A DNA stretch of 64,000 bases from G025836975 sp048751585 (GTDB lineage: Bacteria; Pseudomonadota; Gammaproteobacteria; Burkholderiales; Burkholderiaceae_B): assembly GCF_048751585.1 (NCBI RefSeq), contig NZ_JAZHOB010000011.1, forward strand, positions 62,001-126,000. The letters are read 5' to 3'. Below the pieces are notes generated by a model that did not search any database, was not told the origin of the DNA, and saw nothing but the letters and a program-made list of their open reading frames with translations. Both the position numbers and the translations under genes were made by a program. Of the stretch, positions 44,979-52,241 are shown one piece after another; position 1 is the first letter of the stretch; every line of letters begins with the position of its first letter.

Positions 44979-45007
44979 ACGATAATCATTCTTATTATCA
45001 TTGTCAA
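44979..45007 (-). promoter_or_regulatory. Promoter with embedded Fur box for the DUF2325 gene
   Basis: On the minus strand: TTGACA (45007-45002), a 17-base spacer and TATCGT (44984-44979). The spacer and -10 hold a 19-base element at 44981-44999, GATAATCATTCTTATTATC, which agrees with the Fur consensus at 15 of 19 positions by my count. Fur bound there would block RNA polymerase. The ATG is about 33 bases after the -10. Confidence 0.75.
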
Positions 45008-45079
45008 CAGAAAATAGACATGAATTATCCCTGGTCCAATTTCTTCCGGAGGCCCGCCCTCTCGCCCCCGGCCCGCCGT

Positions 45080-46030
45080 TCAGTCGGCTTTGGGGCTCTT
45101 GTCGATGGCTTCCTGAACGACTTCGCGGGTAAGTTCAGGGGCCAGCATTTCCAGCAGCACATACACGTAATCGCGCAGGAATACGCCTGATTTGACCGCC
45201 ACGCGGGTGACATGGGTTCCGAACAAATGGCCGGCGGGCAGGCCCACCAGGCCCTTGTCGCGCCGGGGATCGAAGGCCATGCCCGCAATAATCCCTATGC
45301 CCAGGCCGACGTCGACATATGTCTTGATGACGTCGGCGTCAATGGCTTCCAGGACGATGTCGGGAACGATATCCGCGGCGGCGAATACCTCGTCTATGGT
45401 TCCACGGCCCGAAAACGCGTGATCGTAGGTAACGATGGGGTACTGGGCCAACTGCTTCAGGGTGATCGCCTTGGCGGCGCTGGACGTAAGCTCGGCCAAA
45501 GGGTGGTCGGGCCGCACCACGATGGTGTGTTCCCAGGAATACACTGGCATGGCGGCCAGGCCGGGCGTCAAGGCCAGGGTTTCGGTGGCTATGGCGACAT
45601 CGGCCTGCTCGTGCAGGACCATTTTCGCCAAATGCGGCGGGTTCCCTTCCGCCAGCGAGACCCGGACCTTGGGAAAGCGTTCACGGAAAGCCGGGATGAC
45701 CCGAGGCAATATGTAGCGTGCCTGGGCGTGTGTGCAGGCGATGGTCAGCCCGCCCTCGTCGCGCCGGGCGAATTCGTCGCTGACCTTTTTCAGGTTGTCG
45801 ACCTCGCGCATGATGCGGTCGATGACCTGCGCCACCACGTGCCCCGGCTTGGTCAGCCCTTTTATGCGTTTGCCGTGCCGTTCGAATATCTTGACCCCCA
45901 GCTCGTCCTCGAATTCGATGATGGCTTTGGACACGCCCGGCTGCGACGTATACAGCGTGCGAGCCGCCTCGGTCAGATTGAAATTGCGCCGTATCGTTTC
46001 GCGGACAAAGCGGAATTGCTGGAGATTCAT
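45080..46030 (-). CDS. CysB-type LysR family transcriptional regulator
   Basis: A 316-residue LysR regulator. The N-terminal helix-turn-helix is MNLQQFRFVRETIRRNFNLTEAARTLYTSQPGVSKAIIEFEDELGVKIFERHGKRI, a close match to CysB/Cbl. The effector domain has the CysB-like TTHTQARY analogue (TIACTHAQARYILP). CysB controls sulfate assimilation by sensing N-acetylserine; this could be CysB itself or a paralogue. It lies directly downstream of mmsA, separated by a terminator that touches its start codon. Confidence 0.87.
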   Translation of the reverse strand: MNLQQFRFVRETIRRNFNLTEAARTLYTSQPGVSKAIIEFEDELGVKIFERHGKRIKGLTKPGHVVAQVIDRIMREVDNLKKVSDEFARRDEGGLTIACTHAQARYILPRVIPAFRERFPKVRVSLAEGNPPHLAKMVLHEQADVAIATETLALTPGLAAMPVYSWEHTIVVRPDHPLAELTSSAAKAITLKQLAQYPIVTYDHAFSGRGTIDEVFAAADIVPDIVLEAIDADVIKTYVDVGLGIGIIAGMAFDPRRDKGLVGLPAGHLFGTHVTRVAVKSGVFLRDYVYVLLEMLAPELTREVVQEAIDKSPKAD

Positions 46031-46058
46031 AAAAAATAGCCCTATAGGAAGGGCTATT
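46031..46058 (-). terminator. Terminator of mmsA abutting the CysB-like start codon
   Basis: A perfect nine-base stem (46035-46043 with 46050-46058) and a six-base loop are followed on the minus strand by TTTTTT, then immediately ATG of the LysR gene. The only ribosome-site-like sequence for that gene (AGGG) is inside the stem. Confidence 0.75.
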
Positions 46059-46102
46059 ATATGTAATATAGAAATTAAAATATATTCTTTCTAGTTATAA
46101 GC

Positions 46103-47596
46103 TTACTTCATGGAAATGGTGGTGTTCACCCCTGAAGCATGAGCCGACCAGCGCGCGGTGACGGTCTTGGTCTGGGTCCAGAAATGCACCGCCTGCTTGC
46201 CGTTGGGGCCCAGGTCGCCAAGCTTGGACGCCCGCGATCCGGTAAAGCTGAACCAGGCGACCGGCACGGGAATGGGGATGTTTATGCCGATCTGGCCCAC
46301 ATCGATGTTGTTCTGGAAATAACGCGCCGCGCCGCCGTCCTGGGTAAAGACCGCCACGCCGTTGCCGTTGGGATTGGCATTGATGAACTCCACCGCTTCT
46401 TCCAGGGTATCGACGCCCACCACGCCCAGCACCGGCCCGAAGATTTCCTCGCGATAGATCGACATATCGGACTTCACGCCGCTGAAGACGGTCGGCCCGA
46501 CAAAGTTGCCCTTCTCGTAGCCCGGCACATTCAGATTGCGCCCATCCAGTACCAGTTCGGCGCCTTCATCCACGCCCTGCTGTATCAATCCCTCGACACG
46601 CTTCTTGGCGTTGGGGGACACCAGCGGCCCAAGATCCGCATCGCGATCGGAGCCTATGCTGACCTTGAGCTTCTTGGCACGCTCGATGAAATCGGGCAGC
46701 CAATCGCGTGCCTCACCCACCAGGACCGCGACCGATGTCGCCATGCAGCGCTGTCCGGCCGCGCCGAAAGCGGCGCCTACCAGCTGGTTCAAGGCCACTT
46801 CGCGATCCGCATCCGGCAGGATGACGCAATGGTTCTTCGCGCCCATCATGGCCTGGCAGCGCTTGCCGGCCTCGGAAGCCCGGCGGTAGATGGCCGTGCC
46901 CACATGGGTCGAGCCGATGAACGAAATAGCCTTGATGTCGGGGTGGTCGCACAGGCCGTTGGCAATGTCGGGACCGCCATGCACCACATTGAGCACGCCG
47001 GGCGGCAGGCCGGCTTCCAGCGCAAGCTGGGCCAGCATCAGCGACGAGCTGGGATCCTGCTCGGACGGCTTCAATATGAAGGTGTTGCCCGCCGCGATGG
47101 CCATGGGGAACATGAAGCAAGGCAGCATGATGGGGAAGTTGAAGGCCGTGATGCCGGCGCACACGCCCAAAGGCTGGATCAGCGTGTAGACGTCGATGCC
47201 CGTGGCGGCGTTCTCGGCATACTCGCCAAGCTGCAGGGATGCCATGGCGCAAGCGTGTTCTATGACCTCCAACCCGCGCCCCACTTCGCCTTCGGCGTCA
47301 GGCAGGGTCTTTCCATGCTCCAGCGAAATCGATTTCGCCAGCGCGGCGGTGTTGTCGCGCACCAGCTTCTGCAAATTCAACATGATGCGGGTGCGCGCAC
47401 CCTGGCTGGTGCTGCGCCATTTCTGGAAAGCCTCTTTGGAATTGGCCACAACCATATCCAGTTCTTCCCTGGTCGCAAAAGGCACTTGCGCAACGACTTC
47501 CTGCGTCGCGGGATTGATGACGTCCCGCCACTCGGTGGTCTTGGACTGCACAAGCTTGCCGCCGATAAGCAGCGGGATACGGGGTACGGCACTCAT
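46103..47596 (-). CDS. mmsA: Methylmalonate-semialdehyde dehydrogenase (CoA-acylating)
   Basis: This enzyme oxidises methylmalonate or malonate semialdehyde to propionyl- or acetyl-CoA in valine, beta-alanine and inositol breakdown. The 497-residue aldehyde dehydrogenase has catalytic Cys284 in AAGQRCMATSVAV and the MmsA-typical AFNFPIMLPCFMFPMAI and QIGINIPIPVPVAWFSFTGSR segments. AAGGAG precedes its ATG. It follows the periplasmic binding-protein gene by about 100 bases, forming a likely uptake-and-catabolism operon. Confidence 0.93.
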   Translation of the reverse strand: MSAVPRIPLLIGGKLVQSKTTEWRDVINPATQEVVAQVPFATREELDMVVANSKEAFQKWRSTSQGARTRIMLNLQKLVRDNTAALAKSISLEHGKTLPDAEGEVGRGLEVIEHACAMASLQLGEYAENAATGIDVYTLIQPLGVCAGITAFNFPIMLPCFMFPMAIAAGNTFILKPSEQDPSSSLMLAQLALEAGLPPGVLNVVHGGPDIANGLCDHPDIKAISFIGSTHVGTAIYRRASEAGKRCQAMMGAKNHCVILPDADREVALNQLVGAAFGAAGQRCMATSVAVLVGEARDWLPDFIERAKKLKVSIGSDRDADLGPLVSPNAKKRVEGLIQQGVDEGAELVLDGRNLNVPGYEKGNFVGPTVFSGVKSDMSIYREEIFGPVLGVVGVDTLEEAVEFINANPNGNGVAVFTQDGGAARYFQNNIDVGQIGINIPIPVPVAWFSFTGSRASKLGDLGPNGKQAVHFWTQTKTVTARWSAHASGVNTTISMK

Positions 47597-47697
47597 TTAC
47601 GTCTCCTTGGCGCATTCATGATGCAAAATACAAATTAAGGCAATCGCGGAACGCCCATGCGCCAGTACAGCGAGCATGGGGCATGCCCGGATCAGGT

Positions 47698-48909
47698 TCA
47701 GCTTTTCTTGACCAGAGGGCATGTCGAGCTGGACAAAGGCTGGAACGCCTCGGCCGCGGGTATTGTGGCCACCAGCTTGGACAAGTCCCATTCGCCCTTG
47801 GATTCCGCCGGCGTTTTCACCTCGTACAGATACATATCGTGTATTACACGGCCATCGGGGCGGATGGACGCGTTATGCATGATGGGATCCTTGATGGGAA
47901 GCTCGCGCATCTTGTCGGCCACTACCTTGCCGTCCGTGGACTGCGTCGCGGCGACGGCCTTCAGGTAATGAAGCACGCTGGAATACACGCCGGCCTGCGT
48001 CATGGTCGGCTTCAGGCCACCGAAGGCCTTGGCGAAGCGATCGGACCAGGCACGCGTGCCGTCGTCGAAGTCCCAATAAAAACCGTCCACATAGGTCAGG
48101 CCCTGGGCATTCTCCAACCCCAGCGCACGCAAATCGGACAGGAATATCAGCAGCGAAGCCAGGCGCTGCCCGCCTGCCACAATGCCGAACTCGCGCGCCT
48201 GCTTGATGGCATTCACCACGTCGGCCCCGCCATTGGCCAGCGCCACGACCTGGGCCTTGGAGCTTTGCGCCTGAAGCAGATAAGAAGCGAAGTCAGGGAC
48301 ATTCAGGGGATGCAGCACCGACCCCACCACCGTCCCGCCCAATTCCTTGACCATGTCTTCGGAGCCCTTCTGCAACGAATGGCCGAAGGCGTAATCGACG
48401 GTAATGAAGAACCACGACTTGCCGCCCTTGTTGACCATGGCCCGCACGCCGCCGACCGACTGGGAATAGACATCGAACATCCAGTGAAAGCCCACCGGCG
48501 AGCAACTGTCGTTGGTCAGGCCCGTGGTGGCGGGCCCGGAAAACATCACGACCTTGTTCTTTTCCTTGGCGATGCCCTGCACGGCGAGCGCCACGGCGGA
48601 ATTGGTCAGGTCAGCAATGGCACTGACGCCCTCGCGGTCGAACCATTCCCGAGCCTTGGCGGCGCCCACATCGGCCTTGTTCTGGTTATCGGCCGACACC
48701 AGCTGGATGTCCATGCCCTTGCATTCGGCCGCCAGGCAATCGGCAATCGCCAGCTTGGCCGCCGCCACCGAACCGGGCCCGCCCATCGAGGCATAGGTGC
48801 CGGACATATCAGTCAGGATGCCGATCTTTACAGGCGGCGCCTTGGCGGCGGCGCCAGCGGCCACCCCCATGCAAAGGCTGGCCGCCAGGGTAAGCGTAAA
48901 TTTCTTCAT
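47698..48909 (-). CDS. Branched-chain amino-acid type ABC transporter substrate-binding protein
   Basis: A 403-residue periplasmic binding protein of the LivJ-like type. Signal peptide about 1-23 (MKKFTLTLAASLCMGVAAGAAAKA). The mature part has the family pattern VKIGILTDMSGTYASMGGPGSVAAAKLAI, VMFSGPATTGLTNDSC and WFFITVDYAFGHSLQKGSEDMVKELGG. Ligands in this family include branched-chain amino acids, amides and aromatic acids. No permease or ATPase genes are adjacent. GGAGACTAG precedes ATG. It shares a divergent promoter region with the LysR gene at 49098. Confidence 0.9.
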   Translation of the reverse strand: MKKFTLTLAASLCMGVAAGAAAKAPPVKIGILTDMSGTYASMGGPGSVAAAKLAIADCLAAECKGMDIQLVSADNQNKADVGAAKAREWFDREGVSAIADLTNSAVALAVQGIAKEKNKVVMFSGPATTGLTNDSCSPVGFHWMFDVYSQSVGGVRAMVNKGGKSWFFITVDYAFGHSLQKGSEDMVKELGGTVVGSVLHPLNVPDFASYLLQAQSSKAQVVALANGGADVVNAIKQAREFGIVAGGQRLASLLIFLSDLRALGLENAQGLTYVDGFYWDFDDGTRAWSDRFAKAFGGLKPTMTQAGVYSSVLHYLKAVAATQSTDGKVVADKMRELPIKDPIMHNASIRPDGRVIHDMYLYEVKTPAESKGEWDLSKLVATIPAAEAFQPLSSSTCPLVKKS

Positions 48910-49061
48910 GGCTAGTCTCCGATCTTTATAGTTTTAGTGCATCTGGGAGCATGATGGCGGAATAGTTTTGCCTGCAAAACCACCTGTCCGGCCCATATTG
49001 CGCCGCTCCTTGGCACTTTTGCAGTGTAGTTGTGTAAAAAACTTATTTCCACGACAATATT

Positions 49062-49088
49062 TGCACATTCATTGCTAAAAAATGCACA
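49062..49088. promoter_or_regulatory. Direct repeat in the divergent LysR/binding-protein promoter region
   Basis: TGCACA occurs at 49062-49067 and 49083-49088, exactly 21 bases apart (two helical turns), just before the LysR gene. This is a plausible operator for the LysR protein; a classic T-N11-A dyad is not obvious. Confidence 0.4.
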
Positions 49089-49097
49089 ACAAACTCG

Positions 49098-50018
49098 ATG
49101 CTCGATTGGGACGGCCTGCGGTATTTCCTTGAAGTCGCGCGCACCTCGCGCGTCAGCGCGGCGGCCCTGCGCCTGGGCGTGCAGCACAGCACCGTTTCAC
49201 GCCGCATCCAGGCCCTGGAACGCGAGCTGGGCACCCTGCTGTTCGACAAATCCAAAGCCACGGGCTTCACCCTGACAGAGGACGGCCTGCGCTTTTTCGC
49301 CTATGCCGAGCAGATGGAGGGCGCGCTGATCAATGCCCGCGAAGACATCCTGGGGCAATCCCAAACCCTGTCCGGGCACCTGCGCGTAGGCTCCACCGAG
49401 GGCTTCGGCAACTATGTCCTGACACCGCTGATGGTGGATTTCCAGCGGCGCTATCCGGCCATCACCCTGGACATCATGCCCGTGCCGCGCTTCATAAGCC
49501 TGTCCAAGCGCGAAGCCGATATCGCGATATCGCTGGAGCGCCCCCAGCGCGGCCCCTATCTATGCACCAAGCTGCTGGACTATTCGCTGAAGCTGTACGG
49601 CAGCACCGATTACCTGGCGCGCAGCGCGCCCATACGAAGCCTGTCCGACCTGGGCAAGCACAGCTTCATAGGCTATGTGGAAGAACTTCTGTTCAGCGAC
49701 CGCCTGCGCTACCTGGACGATATCGTCGCCACCGACCGCGTCATCTTCAAAAGCACCAGCGTCATCGCCCAATACCACGCCGCCCTGCAAGGCCAGTCGC
49801 TGACCATTCTGCCCTGCTTCATGGCCGCTCAGGACCCGCGCCTGCGCCCGGTGCTTGACGATGAAATCGTCGTAACCCGCAGTTTCTGGATGCACTGCCA
49901 CGAAGACCTGCGCCACTCCAACCGAGTGATGGCCCTGTGGGACTTTTTGAAAAAATCCGTGCAATTGAATACGCCGTTGCTGCGTGGTGAGGCGAATAGC
50001 TTGCAATACCTGCCCTGA
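49098..50018 (+). CDS. LysR family transcriptional regulator, divergent from the binding-protein/mmsA operon
   Basis: A 306-residue LysR regulator. The helix-turn-helix is WDGLRYFLEVARTSRVSAAALRLGVQHSTVSRRIQALERELGTLLFDKSK, followed by a linker helix and an effector domain (HLRVGSTEGFGNYVLTPLMVDFQRRYP). Its position, divergent from the substrate-binding protein and mmsA genes, suggests that it regulates them and itself. No ribosome site is visible before the ATG. Confidence 0.9.
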   Translation: MLDWDGLRYFLEVARTSRVSAAALRLGVQHSTVSRRIQALERELGTLLFDKSKATGFTLTEDGLRFFAYAEQMEGALINAREDILGQSQTLSGHLRVGSTEGFGNYVLTPLMVDFQRRYPAITLDIMPVPRFISLSKREADIAISLERPQRGPYLCTKLLDYSLKLYGSTDYLARSAPIRSLSDLGKHSFIGYVEELLFSDRLRYLDDIVATDRVIFKSTSVIAQYHAALQGQSLTILPCFMAAQDPRLRPVLDDEIVVTRSFWMHCHEDLRHSNRVMALWDFLKKSVQLNTPLLRGEANSLQYLP

Positions 50019-50068
50019 GCACAGCGCTCGTGCCACTCCCGCAGAGGCTGCTTAATTAGTTGTGCCGC

Positions 50069-50104
50069 TTGATTAGGAAACGATTGTTTCCTATAATAAT
50101 CCCA
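50069..50104 (+). promoter_or_regulatory. tetR promoter with operator in the spacer; predicted leaderless mRNA
   Basis: TTGATT (50069-50074), a 17-base spacer and TATAAT (50092-50097). The dyad AGGAAAC-GATT-GTTTCCT (50075-50092) fills the whole spacer, an ideal autorepression site. The ATG at 50104 lies 7 bases after the -10, that is, at the expected transcription start, and there is no ribosome site. Confidence 0.72.
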
Positions 50105-50712
50105 TGAATCAAAAAACCGAAGTTCCTGTCGGCCCTGGTCGGCCTCGCGAGTTCGATACGAATGCTGCCCTGGACAAAGCAATCACTCGCTTTAGCGAAT
50201 ATGGGTACCACGGCACCTCCATCTCGGACCTGAATGCATGCCTGGGCTTGACGTCAGGCAGCATCTACAAGGCATGGGGCGACAAGCGGGGGCTTTTTCT
50301 AGCGGCGCTTGATCGCTACATGACACAGCGCAGCAAAGCGATTGCTGCTTGCTTGGCCAGCGAGCTTTCCGGCAAGAAAAAAATCGAGCTTCTACTTACT
50401 CAGTATGCGCTACTGAGTAGTGAAGTTGCCGGCCGCACCGGATGCTTGGTTATTGAGAGTGCCGTTGAACTTGCTTTGGCCGACAAGGAGATTTCCGATT
50501 TGATCGCTGCACAGCAGACTAAACAAGAAGAACAGTTCCTGCGCCTCATTGAAGAAGGTCAGATGGACGGTTCCATTCGTACGGAGGTCAATGCCGCCAG
50601 CATGGCGAAGCTCCTCCTGGCACTTCAACAAGGTATGCGGATACTCGGGAAAACAGGATCAGACACCAGCGCTATGCTCGGAATGGTTGCCGAGTTAATG
50701 CGCTTGCTCTAA
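50104..50712 (+). CDS. TetR family transcriptional repressor
   Basis: A 202-residue TetR-type repressor. The helix-turn-helix is visible in FDTNAALDKAITRFSEYGYHGTSISDLNACLGLTSGSIYKAWGDKRGLFLAALDRY. The C-terminal ligand domain includes the TetR_C-like segment AGRTGCLVIESAVELALADKEI. It probably represses its own gene and the downstream hydrolase and transporter genes; a second, degenerate copy of its operator lies before the hydrolase gene. Codon use is less G/C-rich than the core genes. Confidence 0.9.
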   Translation: MNQKTEVPVGPGRPREFDTNAALDKAITRFSEYGYHGTSISDLNACLGLTSGSIYKAWGDKRGLFLAALDRYMTQRSKAIAACLASELSGKKKIELLLTQYALLSSEVAGRTGCLVIESAVELALADKEISDLIAAQQTKQEEQFLRLIEEGQMDGSIRTEVNAASMAKLLLALQQGMRILGKTGSDTSAMLGMVAELMRLL

Positions 50713-50725
50713 AAAATTTCATCAA

Positions 50726-50744
50726 TTAGGAAACGATCAATTCC
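50726..50744 (+). promoter_or_regulatory. Second, imperfect TetR operator copy
   Basis: TTAGGAAACGATCAATTCC repeats the left arm and centre of the tetR operator (TTAGGAAACGAT) with a degenerate right arm. It lies 17 bases before the hydrolase start codon. Confidence 0.55.
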
Positions 50745-50760
50745 ATTTTAGGGAGCAGTT

Positions 50761-51705
50761 ATGAGTATTCATTCAAAACAAGCCGAGCATGTCGGTGCGG
50801 ATTTCATGATGCGTACGGATTTCTGGCAACGATTTCGCCATGCCAGCGCTCGGGTTGGTGACGTCAACCTTCATTACGTGGAGGGGGGCGAAGGCCCTCC
50901 CGTTCTACTGATTCCGGGCTGGCCACAGAGCTGGTATGCATGGCGCTACGTGATGCCCCAGCTGGCTGACGCCGGTTATAGGGTCATTGCAGTCGATCCT
51001 CGAGGTATGGGGGAAAGTGACGCGCCAGCGGGTAATTACGATATGGCCACAGTCTCCACTGAACTGCACCATTTTGCAGCGAAGATCGGGCTGTTCGAGA
51101 ACGGACCAATCGATGTCGTGGGACACGACGTAGGCAGTTGGATCGCCTATGCATGGGCCGCTGATTGGCGCTCCGACATTCGTCGCGTCGCAATGTTTGA
51201 CGCTCTAATACCGGGACTTTCAGCAGCGCGCAGTGATCTGCCCGCCGAGGAGGCAAACCTGCGCAGTTGGCATTTCTCTTTCAACCAACTCGATGAGCTT
51301 CCTCGGTTACTAATAGCTGGGCGCGAAGAGGTTTTTCTAACTTGGCTGTTTCGCGCGAAAGCGCTTCAGCCCTGGGCAATTACAACCGAAGACATCGCGA
51401 TCTATGCGCGTCAGCTAGCGGCTCCCGGGGCATTGCGAGCGGTAACCGGCTACTACCAGTCAGCGCTTTCACCCGCGGGAGTTGCCGCAAACCGCCGTCG
51501 CGCCGAGAAGCGACTAGACATTCCAGTGCTGGCTGTGGGAGCAGAGCGAGGAGTCGGAGACCGTATCGTGGATGCATTGAAGTCTTTGGCGGACGATGTG
51601 CAAGGTGACGTGATCTTGAACGCCGGACATTTCCTTCCAGAAGAGGCTTCGAATCACGTATCTGAACTGCTGGTGGATTTTTTCGGCAAGCGGCAAGGGA
51701 AATAG
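50761..51705 (+). CDS. Alpha/beta hydrolase, epoxide hydrolase/haloalkane dehalogenase type
   Basis: A 314-residue hydrolase with an aspartate nucleophile: GHDVGS with Asp123, as in epoxide hydrolases and dehalogenases rather than serine esterases. Other parts are the DPRGMGESDAP loop, the cap domain and the catalytic His290 in NAGHFLPEE. The oxyanion motif reads IPGWPQSW in place of the usual HGxP, with Pro in the His position. AGGGAG lies before ATG 50761. It is co-directional with tetR and the small transporter, and probably acts on a compound sensed by the TetR protein. Confidence 0.85.
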   Translation: MSIHSKQAEHVGADFMMRTDFWQRFRHASARVGDVNLHYVEGGEGPPVLLIPGWPQSWYAWRYVMPQLADAGYRVIAVDPRGMGESDAPAGNYDMATVSTELHHFAAKIGLFENGPIDVVGHDVGSWIAYAWAADWRSDIRRVAMFDALIPGLSAARSDLPAEEANLRSWHFSFNQLDELPRLLIAGREEVFLTWLFRAKALQPWAITTEDIAIYARQLAAPGALRAVTGYYQSALSPAGVAANRRRAEKRLDIPVLAVGAERGVGDRIVDALKSLADDVQGDVILNAGHFLPEEASNHVSELLVDFFGKRQGK

Positions 51706-51707
51706 CG

Positions 51708-52148
51708 ATGTCTTGGTTCTTCTTTCTTCTTGCTGTGACTGCCGGATTAATGCTTCCCTTGCAGGCGCTTGTCAATGCTCGCTTAGGACGCGCAATAGGA
51801 GGCCCCCTGTGGGCGGCAGCCCTATCTGCATTGCTTGTGGCGGCCATACTTGCATGCGTCGCGCTCGCGTCCGGCAAAACATGGCCAAGACTATCGCAAA
51901 TGACCGAGCTTCCTTGGTGGGCCTGGACCGGAGGGCTGTGCGGGGCTGTCGTCCTGTCTGCAACCACTGCCGTCGCCCCCCGAATAGGCGCTGCGAACAT
52001 GATTGCGTTGGTCATGGCAGGTCAGGTGACCGCCGCTATGGCATTGGATCGCCTTGGCTGGTTTGACATGGCAGTACAACCCTTCAGCCTTCAGAGGATG
52101 ACGGCAGCGGGTTTGCTTCTTGCCGGTGCAGTGCTAATGAGTGTTTAA
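51708..52148 (+). CDS. Small DMT-family transporter (DUF606/YdcZ type)
   Basis: A 146-residue membrane protein with about five helices. The DUF606 pattern is seen in FLLAVTAGLMLPLQALVNARLGRAIGGPLWAAALSALLVA, WWAWTGGLCGAVVLSATTAVAPRIGAANMIALVMAGQVTAAM and the final LLLAGAVLMS. Such half-size transporters work as dimers. It begins 2 bases after the hydrolase stop, with AAGGGA upstream. Probable exporter or importer for the hydrolase substrate or product. Confidence 0.87.
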   Translation: MSWFFFLLAVTAGLMLPLQALVNARLGRAIGGPLWAAALSALLVAAILACVALASGKTWPRLSQMTELPWWAWTGGLCGAVVLSATTAVAPRIGAANMIALVMAGQVTAAMALDRLGWFDMAVQPFSLQRMTAAGLLLAGAVLMSV

Positions 52149-52241
52149 AATTTCGCCAAGTCCGTTGGGGAGGCGGCCAGCCGGTTTTGGCCGAGTTAGA
52201 TGAAAAAACAACTGAACACGCACAACAAACCTCAGCGCCAA

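Noticed and set aside
46139..47638. 499-codon plus-strand frame opposite mmsA
   Set aside because: Shadow of mmsA, which has an intact catalytic cysteine and full length.
47650..47710. TPP-riboswitch-like string (CTGAACCTGATCCGGGCATG on the minus strand) after the binding-protein gene
   Set aside because: It resembles the 3' half of a thi-box, but the 5' half is absent because that DNA is coding, and mmsA has no link to thiamine.
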